Shown here: piece by piece, positions 36,120 through 46,500 of the stretch
Layout of the letters: each line of letters opens with the position of its first letter
Position numbering within the stretch: the stretch's first letter is position 1
Assembly (NCBI GenBank): GCA_032622095.1
Contig: CP136067.1
Coordinates: 59,377,899 to 59,441,898, forward strand
Direction of reading: 5' to 3'
Source: Siphonodentalium dalli
Lineage: Eukaryota; Mollusca; Scaphopoda; Gadilida; Siphonodentaliidae
Length of the DNA stretch: 64,000 bases
Translations under genes and position numbers: made by a program
The notes under the pieces: model-generated
Told to the model about the DNA's origin: nothing
Database searches by the model: none
What the model saw: only the letters and a program-made list of their open reading frames with translations

Positions 36120-37640
36120 GTTGTACCATAATCGTAGCGCCATCCGTCCGTCCGGCCGACCTCATAACTCAAACAACTATGAACCGATTTCAATAATATT
36201 TTGTATGCAATCTCCCTAGGACTGCCTCTCCGCTTGATGCTAATTGCGCTTCGGTCCCACTTTTATTTTTAAAGTTACACCTCATTTTCGACTTATTTTT
36301 TTTACTGACTTTTATCGACTTAGAAAATTCAATTTTACTTTTGTTTTTTGGTTTCCGGATGGTAACTAAAGTTTGGACTGTTCAATTGAAAATTCCGTTT
36401 TTGTGTGAGTCAATGATATCAAAATACAGGTCAAGTTCGAATTTGAGTTTGATCCGATGATTTTTCTCAGAGTTATGGGCTTTTCGACTTAGAAAATTAA
36501 ATTTTTCGTGTTTTCTTTGGTTTCCGGATGATAACTCCAGTTTGGATTGTTTAACCCTTTGAACCCGACTGGCCGGTATTCCGGCCAGAACGTAATTGCA
36601 TATATACGTGACTGGCCGGTTTTCCGGCCATGACGTAATCTCGTTCTACCGTCGGCGTCGCAGTGTTGCACTTTATTTTTTATATTTCGATAAATACTCA
36701 ATGTTAAGAAAAATAAAAAAGTGTTGCATAAAATTAATATTATAACTGTTTTAGCTGCCCAAAAATGATCGAGGTTGTGTTTGGCATAACGAAGTATAAG
36801 CCGATTAAAAACCGGATACAGTCTCCATTTTATCACATTTCTGCAATTACACCGCCGCCATATTGCTTCTCGCGACCTCTCGTTTCGCGTTAGGTCATAC
36901 CGCTTATATGGCTCATAAGAGATCTAAAAATATATAATTATAGGTAGAAACTTTAGTGACGTATTCTTGTGGTATTTGTAACTCCCAATGTGTGAAGAAA
37001 TTCCTGCTAAATTATATAATTCACGCTAACGATTGTCATACAAGTTTTGTTAAAGAATATACAAACTTCTGAGTTCATTAAATCATAACTTTTTTGTGCA
37101 AAGGTACACGTTATATAGATTTACAGGAGAATAAAGTTCAGAATCTTGTCTTTAAGATGGCATAAGCCAATATACTGCACAATGCCGCGCATTTTAGTTA
37201 TTGGTGGGGTATTCAGAGAACACCCAGAGTTTGTTTTGGCTAAAACCCATATGACGTCATGTATTTACGTTGGGATTGTGACGTTACGTAACATTTTTTG
37301 GCAGTTTCTATAATAAATCTAATAAGTTTTCAATTTTTTATAACTTTTTCTGGATTTAAGATATTGAAATAGATTGTGATGTGCTGAATTCAGAATTTAA
37401 TAATCTTTCCAATGGTGTAAACAATATGGTAGAAGAGAATGCATACATGTACATACCATACGCCTGAACACAGTCTACAATAAGTCAAAATACCCCTGGG
37501 AGCCCAGGGTCAGGGCGTCGATCGTTGTGGGGAGCCAGGTCAAGTTCAAATTTGAGTTTGATCCCATGATTTTTCCCAAAGTTTATGGGCCTTTCGACTT
37601 TGAATTTTTTTGTTTAATTTTCTGTTTTTCTGTATGAGGG
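36120..37640 (+). repeat. Dispersed TCCG-type repeat split by a TTAA-bordered insertion
   Basis: From CATCCGTCCGTCCGGCCG the block carries two copies of GGTTTCCGGATGNTAACT and of the CAGGTCAAGTTCGAATTTG phrase. The second of each pair is separated by about 950 bp of unrelated sequence starting at TTAACCCTTTGAACCCGACT (36551). Confidence 0.55.
36555..37505. mobile_element. Possible piggyBac-like insertion
   Basis: Starts TTAA|CCCTTTGAACCC, the expected form of a piggyBac-type terminus. It is followed by two palindromic motifs, GGCCGGTATTCCGGCC and GGCCGGTTTTCCGGCC. A matching right terminus with TTAA is not visible near 37505, so the end is placed only from where the host repeat resumes. No transposase. 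Confidence 0.4.
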
Positions 37641-38391
37641 TACCTTCATGGTGTAATCAACTCCTACAGTTTTGATCGTAGATATTTGAAACTTCATTTT
37701 TTTTGGATGCTAAAACTCTCGACAAAAGCCATCTTAGATGTTAAGGTTGCGTTTCATTTTCTACCCTTTTTTGGGTTTCTGCAATCAATCGAACAAATAT
37801 GAACCAATATCGAAATTATTAATCCAAATTTTTCTTTAAAGTTAAATATCTTTTTTGTTGGCTTTTATGGATAATGCGGGTTGAATTTGCCACGGTGGGG
37901 GTATGCTAGCACTCGAGTGCACACCTCTTGTCTGTCTTTAAAGTCAGGTGCGTGCTCCATAGTCATTGACTGTCTTGTTTGCATAGCAAGTTGGGTAAAG
38001 TTGCTAATGAGTAACTGCATAGAAGCTGTCAAATCTGGATACTCCTCACATCGTAGGCAGGCACTGGATCTGAACGAATTTATGTTTTGGCAAACGATGG
38101 GCGACAATTATGTAGAGAAAGCGCAGACATAATTTGTTATGTATTGACGCAATAGGGCATACTGAGATGTGTCTGTATCCTATATAGCCTATTTTTCTAG
38201 AACTGTTATAGGCCTACATGTGTACATACGAACGAAATTCCAGATCTTCATAGAGCTCCTGTACTTCCTGAGATATAAGCATTTTAATATTGCTAAGTAC
38301 ATGTATAACACAAAATAATAATAGAGAAAAAAAATAAGAAAAACAATTTACTTCAAATATGGAAGTATAATTACACACACAAAATTATTAA
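37641..38391. other. No gene recognised
   Basis: Opposite-strand open frames of about 80 codons overlap at 37865-38132 and lack recognisable motifs. Confidence 0.4.
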
Positions 38392-38839
38392 AGGTACTCA
38401 ATATGATCAGATGGTCCCCATATCATCAAGTTACAACCACAACAACATTTCTTTTTGTTTTCAGAATCAATTACTTACAACAAAATAATGCCAACCGCTG
38501 TCAACTATCGTATAAAATTTCCCAAAATGTGTTATTTATCAACATGTTGTTCCACAAAATATTGCCGTGTTATCACTTGAGTATCACAAAATTTGGCCAT
38601 ATCACTACTTGATTTTAGAGTTATCCATCTTCATCTGCAATTTTGTCCGAGACCGTCAATTTGACAAATCTTTTCTGGGCCACAAATAATTACACATTTT
38701 GAGAAATAACAAATTTCAAAAATCGATATCTGATCACTCTGAACTTTGATGTGTGGGTTCCTCGACTCGAATCAAATATTTTTTACCTCCGAAGCCAAAG
38801 AGACAGTAATTTGGGAGCGTTATTTCCGATTATGCATCT
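38392..38839 (-). mobile_element. TTAA-type MITE, full copy (448 bp)
   Basis: TTAA at 38388-38391 and 38840-38843. Left AGGTACTCAATATGATCAGA. The right half has GGGTTCCTCGACTCGAATCA, so it is reversed relative to the 21674 copy. Confidence 0.7.
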
Positions 38840-39262
38840 TTAATTTATGCATCAATGATTAAAAAAATAAAAAAATTATTTGACTCCTAGCTCATAATGG
38901 TATAACTCCATGTAATGTAGTGCATCGTCAGTTTGAATCTAATGCAGTAATGTGCCAGGGCTGTGGCAATGAATTATGTTACATTTGGCTCATTCTGAGA
39001 AATTGAGGCTCTGAAATCAGATAAACTCCGTTTTTGAAGGCGCATAACTCGAACATAACTTGTCGCCATTCATCGGAAAGCTCTCAGTGAGAGCTTTCCG
39101 ATGAATTGCAACAAGCCATATTTCCGACTAAATCCTGAAAAATTACCCATAATTCTGCTGTGGTTAAGGAGTCAATTATTTAGGGCATTACTGTAGTTCC
39201 GGGTAAAACCATAAATTCACTGGACTAATGGGAGCTGTCTAATTTTTCCTAAATTCATTTAA
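38840..39262. other. Spacer with a short inverted repeat
   Basis: CATCGGAAAGCTCTCAGTGAGAGCTTTCCGATG (39075-39107) is a perfect-arm hairpin (arms CATCGGAAAGCTCTCA / TGAGAGCTTTCCGATG). Otherwise unassigned. Confidence 0.5.
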
Positions 39263-39741
39263 AGGTACTCAATCCGTAAAGAGGGTCCCCATCTCAACAG
39301 ATTCCAACAACAACAATCCGATCAGAAGGTCCTATATTACTATTTCTTTGGCTTTGGGGGTAAAAAATATTTGATTCGAGTCGAGGAACCCATCAAACAA
39401 AGCTCAGAGTTTTTAGATATTGATTTTTGAAATTTGTTAATTGCTCGAGATGAGTACTAATAACTGCTGTCAATTTGGTAACCTGCTCGAGATTTTACGC
39501 CAAAACTCAATTCAAACAGACAAGGATGGATAACTCTATAATCAAGTGGTAATAATAAGGAAATTTTGACTGTCTTCTGGGCCAGAAAGAATACCCGATA
39601 ATGAAAAATAATAGATTTCTAAAATCGATATCTAACAAATCTGAGCTTTGATGGGTGACTTCCTCGACTCGAATCAAATATTTTTGACTCCCGATGCCAT
39701 TGAAATAGTAATTGAGAGGAGTTTTATCGGATTGAGTACCT
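39263..39741. mobile_element. TTAA-type MITE, rearranged copy (479 bp)
   Basis: TTAA borders at 39259-39262 and 39742-39745. Ends AGGTACTCAATCCG and CGGATTGAGTACCT are exact inverted copies. The GAGTCGAGGAACCCATCA block occurs once near each end in opposite orientation, so this copy is partly palindromic. Confidence 0.75.
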
Positions 39742-40120
39742 TTAATAGCAGCTATCTGGATTTCACATGTGAATCCATCGACACATCCTGCAGCCCACAT
39801 TTATTGGTGAAATATTTGAAATGAAAATAATTTCATCTACACAATACATTACTTTACTGAAACATATTGACTTTACTTCTTGCTTATTGTTCTATTGACT
39901 GCTCAGCATAAACTCAATGTCTCCCCAAGTTGAGCTTCAGTGTTATTGACACTTTCATTTATCTATGTACTGACAGATTTGAATCTTTTTACATGTATGC
40001 CACTATGCCTAGTATAGGCTATATCGGTTACTGATCCTTTCAGTGAAAATTTGGATATGGCTGATATTGATGCCAAATTGCCAATTGTTTTGAATGTTTT
40101 TCTTAGGACTGGCAGGACCC
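39742..40120. other. No recognisable feature
   Basis: AT-rich spacer before the 53-bp minisatellite. Confidence 0.4.
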
Positions 40121-40690
40121 GAAATATCACCCTCGAAACTTATATCAGGTGGTCGTGTTGTGGACTTGTCCCCATGATATCACCCTGGAAACTTATATCA
40201 GGTGGTCGAGTTGTCCCCATGATATCACCCTGGAAACTTATATCAGGTGGTCGAGTTGTCCCCATGATATCACCCTGGAAACTTATTATCAGGTGGTCGA
40301 GTTGTGGACTTGTCCCCATGATATCACCCTGGAAACTTATATCAGGTGGTCGTGTTGTGGACTTGTCCCCATGATATCACCCTGGAAACTTATATCAGGT
40401 GGTCGTGTTGTGGACTTGTCCCCATGATATCACCCTGGAAACTGATATCAGGTGGTCGAGTTGTGGACTTGTCCCCATGATATCACCCTGGAAACTGATA
40501 TCAGGTGGTCGAGTTGTGGACTTGTCCCCATGATATCACCCTGGAAACTGATACCAGGTGGTCGAGTTGTGGACTTATACCCATAATATCACCCTGGAAA
40601 CTGATATCAGGTGGTCGAGTTGTGGACTTGTCCCCATGATATCACCCTGGAAACTAATATCAGGTGGTCGAGTTGTGGACTTGTCCCCAT
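40121..40690 (+). repeat. 53-bp minisatellite, 11 copies
   Basis: TATCACCCTGGAAACTNATA starts at 40124, 40178, 40223, 40268, 40322, 40375, 40428, 40481, 40534, 40587 and 40640. Steps are 54, 45, 45, 54 and then 53. The 45-bp units lack GGACTTGT. Copies are very similar, so the array is young. Each unit holds two GATATC-like hexamers. The array lies 2.5 kb upstream of the RhoGAP start. Open frames of about 100 codons arise because the unit lacks stops. Confidence 0.95.
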
Positions 40691-41295
40691 GCAGCTAAGT
40701 ACTGACACTAACTGACTTATCAAATTTCTATTTTGGGATAGGTGGCACTTGTAATATTGAAATTCTCATGTATGCCATGACATGGTGTCACTTTGGGCCA
40801 AAACATCCCATAGTTTCAAGTTGTCCCTATCTTCTAAGTCTGAATATGCTTGTGCATGACTGGGGGGGGGGGGGGGGGGGTGCCCTATTTTTATGGATCT
40901 CTGGTACCATCATTCTAATTTTCAAAAAAATTAGGTGTGTGATTTCCATAATATACATTATACATGTCTTTATAAATATTATACAAAATAATATTGGCAC
41001 GCTTATAAAGATGTATGCTCGATACCAGGTAAATAATATATTTCTATTTATTTTGATTTTGCCCATTTTTGATAGGAAAACTTGTCAATACAATCCACTT
41101 GTGTCATTAAGTACACAAAAAGTAACAATCTGAATTTGAAGGAAGTTAATTTCAACCTTGTAATTAGATGTAAATATGGTGTACTATTACTTTGTCCGAG
41201 TGCCATGTGTATACGACAGCCAATCCTGGGGAAAAGTAAGCCTGGGGAAAAAAGCTACTTCATTGGCATTTCAAACTATTAAGTCAACTTATATG
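40691..41295. other. Gene-free; 19-base G run
   Basis: G tract at 40862-40880. No other structure. Confidence 0.6.
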
Positions 41296-41303
41296 GTGAA
41301 CAT

Positions 41304-42529
41304 TAGTGCTGAAACGGATATCCGGATAACCGGTTGATAACCGGCTACCGTCGGCAACCGGTTGAACTATGATCAACCGGTTAACCGCTATGTAATACAC
41401 ACATGCAATGCCACTGATAAAAACTAACGTGTTAAGGTCCTTCAGATCAAAAGTCTTCCATGAATGGCAGATTACATAGTCTGGCATTGGCGGCTAAACA
41501 TCAAAGATGCATGACGTCATCTTTGATGTTCCGATGTCCGGTAAAACACGTGCACTGACGCCACTGGGTCATTGGCAAAGATCAATACAATCGTTTTCAC
41601 TGCAGTATGGCGTGGTCATTTGACATCTACTCTCCGACTCACTACTTGTAGACAGTATCATGGATACCCAAGAAATGAGTAAATCAGATGCCTGGGCACA
41701 TTTCAAAGAGAAATTGGCAGAATGTAAACTCTGAGAACCAACCCTATTTACATACGCTCGGTCTATACTTCTAACATTACTGAGTTTGAGTAATCTCAGT
41801 CGATGAAGTTCAAATGAACTTGAATCAAAGTGGTGTTCCCGTGCAGTCTGACTTATTTGCATCCTACAAAATTACTAGTGACTATAAATTTTCAGTATTT
41901 GATTGTCTTATAACAGAAAACACTGTTTTCAGCTGTTTTTTAAATTTTCATTTGTTAACTTCATAAAGTTCACAAACTTCATAATTGTGTTTATCGATGT
42001 CAGTCATCCTATCAATCTCAAGTTGCCAAAGAACACCCAGCAGTTAGAATACCTGAGTCACATGACATAATAATCGGCCAGTCCCGCAATCACTATTATG
42101 GCAATAAAACACTGCCGATATTTGCATGTACGAACATGTATATAGGTCACACAATATTCTTCCCAAGACGAAAACGATAACAAGTCAGGTAGCAGTCGCA
42201 AATGCAGTACAAACAGGTCAAGCATGACACGTCTATGTATAAAAACAGCGAGTTTTAGTTCACTGTGTCATCTGCCAAGTTGTCAACACGTGGCTTTGTG
42301 ACGTTCATGTTTGGTGATTTACATTCGTTTAATAGAAGCTCTGTCTGTGTAAACATTACGCGAGTTTGCCATACAGTTAATAAATCAAATTATGCTGATA
42401 TATTGGTACATATTATGGTGTAAATAATAAGTGTAAAGTCATAGGTTGAAAATAGCGGATAACCGGTTATGATCCGGTTACACGTCGCGGTTAACCGGCT
42501 ACAAAAATAGGTCAACCGTTTCAGCGCTA
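41304..42529 (+). mobile_element. hAT-type DNA transposon remnant (1226 bp) upstream of the RhoGAP gene
   Basis: Ends TAGTGCTGAAACGG and, reverse complemented from the right, TAGCGCTGAAACGG. It is flanked by the exact 8-bp duplication GTGAACAT (41296-41303, 42530-42537). Subterminal GGTTAACCGG/AACCGGTT motifs repeat at both ends. A 24-codon frame inside resembles the start of a BED zinc finger. TAGNG ends, the 8-bp duplication and a BED remnant together make hAT assignment secure. It has lost most of the transposase gene. Confidence 0.92.
41660..41734 (+). pseudogene. BED-finger remnant of the hAT transposase
   Basis: ATG at 41660 opens a 24-residue peptide containing KSDAWAHFKEKLAECKL and then TGA. 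BED fingers of hAT transposases have the aromatic W..F pair followed by A.C..C. Here the first cysteine is present and the codon at the expected second cysteine is TGA. Downstream sequence does not continue a transposase. Confidence 0.55.
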
Positions 42530-43160
42530 GTGAACATTTACTTTAAAATCATCACTCTAAAGACTAAAGCCAGAAAATCACACTCAAAATGGTAGCTGAC
42601 TGATGCTTAAAAATTATATGATGTCATGACATCGCTCACAGGTGGTGGGCAAGCAACGTATTTTGCCCAGGCTCCATGTTGAATTAGTTAAGAAACTAAT
42701 ATCATGTTTAGAGTCTGGGTTTTATTGTAGGGTCAGTTAATAAAGTGTTTAAATAGAGAATCTTTTATTGTTGACTTTTTGTGAAAGCACAGAGATTTGG
42801 ATGTGCACATTGCTTGAATTTTGAATTTCCAAGTTAAAGATATTTCAAAACACAGGTACTGTAGGAGCCTGTTTTATCTAGCAGTTATATAACTTGTCTT
42901 TCAGAGGTACCGTTCTGATGCCAATCAAACTTATTATTAACAGACTTTGGGCTTTAGGGAGTAACAGTACCATATTGATACTTTTTTTTCTCTTCAGGTT
43001 TTTTATATCAGACTGCAGATGGATACAGATAAAGTAATCGCTGGATGAAAGCAACTTTGTAATTTTTATAACATGCTTTTTCAAAAACTGCTTTTCCTGG
43101 ACAAATTTACTCTTTCCTACATGCCAGTCAAGAGCAACTCTGAACCTACCGGTAGCTAAT
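42530..43160 (+). promoter_or_regulatory. Upstream region and probable 5' UTR of the RhoGAP gene
   Basis: A strong splice acceptor (CTTTTTTTTCTCTTCAG, AG at 42996-42997) suggests a 5' UTR exon starting at 42998, with a further non-coding exon upstream that I cannot place. The main frame is open back to about 43038 but has no earlier ATG; TAA lies at 43035. Two small upstream frames are present: 43019-43048 (9 codons) and 43073-43159 (28 codons). The start at 43161 has A at -3 and G at +4, a good initiation context. No TATA box is assigned. Confidence 0.5.
43073..43159 (+). other. Upstream ORF ending one base before the RhoGAP start codon
   Basis: ATG at 43073 opens 28 codons ending TAA at 43157-43159. 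The main ATG follows at 43161, giving TAATATGG. If the mRNA includes 42998-43160, ribosomes translating this frame would end almost on the main start. Function is inference only. Confidence 0.4.
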
Positions 43161-43554
43161 ATGGCAAAGAAGTCTGATGGTCGGTCATTCAATATTAGCG
43201 TCGTTGGACTTTCGGGAACAGAAAAAGAGTTGGGAGTTGGGAAGTCATGTTTGTGCGACCGTTTTGTACACCAAGTCGCTGACAAGTATCATCATGAGCA
43301 CATCACCTTCTTGAGTCAGAGTGACTTTGCTGGACGTGTTGTCAATAATGACCACTTCTTATACTGGGGCGATGTGATCAAAACGGATGACGGATCCAAC
43401 TACACATTCCATGTCATTGAGCAGACAGAATTTATTGATGACACGTTTATCCAACCTTTCAAGATCGGCAGAACAGAGACATACCTCAAGAGATGTTGTG
43501 CAATTAAAGTTCAATCTCAAGAGAAACTCATGTATATCTGTAAAGATCAGCTAG
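43161..43554 (+). CDS. ARHGAP35: RhoGAP coding exon 1: GTPase domain, N-terminal half
   Basis: Codons 1-131 plus one base. The frame would run on to a stop at 43602-43604, but after DQLG the sequence stops resembling the family and a donor (CTAG|GTTTGT) is available. Ending at 43554 with phase 1 joins perfectly to exon 2. Contains the P-loop GVGKS at residues 25-29. The P-loop insertion is three residues shorter than the human form. Confidence 0.93.
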
Positions 43555-46500
43555 GTTTGTATAAACCCAAAACGATATTTTATCATGCCGGTCTATTAGA
43601 TTGACCAATGAATATGGGCCAGTACTATACGGGAGATGAATAGTTATTAGTTTCTCTTTGATTGCATCGACCCCCGTATTGAAAGTCCTAGGCATATTGT
43701 TGAAATGGTTAGTTGACTAAAAAACATTGCCTCAATTATTATGCTCCCGACCAACCGGAGGTGGTTCAGGGCATATAGTTGAGGGAACCGTCCGTCCTTA
43801 CCGACTTATCAACTTGTAACTCCAGTGTGAATTATTGGATTTTGACTTTTTTTGTTGTCTTTTGGTATGCTGATAACTATTGTAGCTTGGGGGAAAGATA
43901 CCCATCTACTACGGGGTTTGTCCATTTCATTTTACTAGAGTTACAGCCGTTGAAGTCTTGGAAATTAGTGAATTTTGTGTCCGTACCAACTTTTCATCTT
44001 GTAAATTGGCTGTTGATTATCGGATTTGGTTGAGCTTTGGTCCTTGGATTGGATAGAGGATTTTGATTCAAAATGCGGTCGTTACTGGTGCCACGTTTCT
44101 TTTTTGGAACTCCATTGCTTCAGGCATCTTTATGGCATATTTTGGCACCAAGAAAAGGAATGTCCATAGGAAATCAAGTTCTATGAATTGTAAAACTTAG
44201 CATCATGTAGCAAGACATGCATGTCATATATCATTATGTGTACCCATACCATGTATGGTACACATAATGCTGACGTCCGGATCAACCATCCGTCGTTCGT
44301 CCGTCCGTCTGTCCGTCTGTCCGTCTGTCGTACCGTCCGTCTGTCCGTCTGTCCGTAGACACTTGCTATCCGATTCAATTACTTGAATATTTTTTATCGG
44401 ATCATGTCAAAATTTTATGTGCATGTTTATGATATCACACTCCTCACCTGTATAGTTTTTGGTATCGATCGGTTGATCGGTTTAGAAATTATTAACACTT
44501 TGCATCCGCACATAGTCATGTTCTATCCGATGCCATAACTTAAGTATTTTTTAACCGATTGTGTTCATATTTGATATGTAGGTTTATGATGACACACCCC
44601 TCACCTGTATAGTTTTTGGTATCGATTGGTTGATCGGTTTAGAAAATAATTAACCCTGCACACAAATGCTATCTGATGCATCTAAGTCAAACAATTTTCT
44701 TCTGATATGCCTCATATTTCTTACCTAGGTTTTTCTTAGCACGTTCTTTATCTGTATGGATTTTGGTATCGTTTAGTTAACCCTTTCTGCTCTTGTTTTT
44801 AAATAGAATTCATCCAAGCTGTGTTTTTCATCTGATCAGCACCAATTTGGTACATCTGGTCCTCACCCCGAAATACAGATCAGGTTCGAATTTGAGTTTG
44901 ATCAGGTATATTTTAACAGAGTTATGGCCATTTAAAATTAAAGTGACTGATAAGTAAGCCTGCATTGTGAGAAGAGAAGATCTCACATAACACAGAGTGT
45001 ATTATTGGCAATGTTTAACTGGACACTACATACCATAGAGATAATAAATAACATTAAGACAAAGTCATTCCCACAGAGCAGTCAGTTATTAGCTATGGAT
45101 CAGTACAGTGTATTGACATTGTCAGATAGCAGCTGGTGTTTACAGACTCTGTGTCTTATCTTAGAATAAAATTAAATCACCCATTGGGTAGTTCCACCAT
45201 ATGGTATCATTGAAAATGATTAACCCTCTCCACACATCATATGGTTTTGATGCTTTCATTTGATTCTTCTCTGATTGTATGTACAGGTTGATGGTGATCC
45301 ACTTTTATCTTGCATGGATTTTGGGATTACAATTAACCCATTCCATAGACACATGATACCCGATTGGCAGATATTAAATTATACCTTTCACTTTGAGCCA
45401 GGTTCATTAAGGATTTCTAAAAACAGAGGAAATGTTTTATTTTGAAATTCCCTCTATTGCATTTGGGGTGCAGGATAATAATAATGTTGCTTGTATACTT
45501 GAGACTGACTTATTGTATGGGCTTCTAAGTCCAATTACATTCATTTATAGACTATTTTGATCAGTTTTCTATCTCATTTGATATCTCAAATATTTGTTAT
45601 TGATAATATTTATATATCATGTCATTAACAAAATTAACCCACCCATTCCATAGACATACAGTGTGCTATCCAATGTAATGACACTAATATTTTCAATCTG
45701 ACCATTCTCAAATCCCACCTCTAGTTTTGAAATGCCGCTTCAGTTATCAGAATCGATTAATTGCCCAAAAATAATGCTAACCACAGTCCACTAAAGTATA
45801 AAATTGCCCAAAACCTGTTATTTATCAACATTTTGCACAATGAATTTTTGCCGGTTTGTCATATATCTGACACAAAAAACACAAAAAAGCCACTTGATTT
45901 TAGAGTTATCCATCTTCATCTGCTATTTGGTCTTCTCATTGACTTTTACTGGGCCACTGAATATTCCAGGTGGTTAAAAATAATAGATTTAAAAAATCAA
46001 TATCTGCTCACTCTGAGCTTTGATGAATGGGTTCCTCGATTTGAATAAAATATTTTTTACCCCTGAAGCCATATAAATAGTAACTGAGGGATGCTTAATC
46101 GGATTGAGTACCTTTAATAGTAAGGTGTGAATTGTTGAAAAGGTTGGTGTCAGTCAGGATTTATGAAAATAGCTAATCGCTATCGCCAAGGTATGGGTTA
46201 AACATCTGCCGATCGTGATCGGCCTCTCGTTTTATTTTAGTATCGCACTCTTGGATGCCAGTCATTGACTGAGTGAGCCCATTGCATGTCACTGCGACGT
46301 TATAACTTATATTATATGATAGCCAACACATTTAGCTTATGATAAGTATGTACTTTGTATCAGTAATTTTTCTCCTGGAAGGCATGATAAAAATGTTACA
46401 AGACTCATACTAGTAGTTGCCAGCTTCTGTGAGGCTCAGAGAAATTAATATCGGGCTCGGTTAGCAACTTGCCCGGTAGTAATCTCACCTCTCATCACAT

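Noticed and set aside
40051-40427. 107- and 92-codon repetitive open frames
   Set aside because: Produced by the stop-free 53/45-bp minisatellite; the unit is not a multiple of three and no gene structure surrounds it.
42878-43285. 135-codon minus-strand frame opposite exon 1
   Set aside because: Antisense shadow of the conserved RhoGAP exon and its 5' flank.
43555-43604. RhoGAP exon 1 continuing to the stop at 43604
   Set aside because: The tail after DQLG does not resemble the family, and the donor at 43555 joins perfectly in frame to exon 2.
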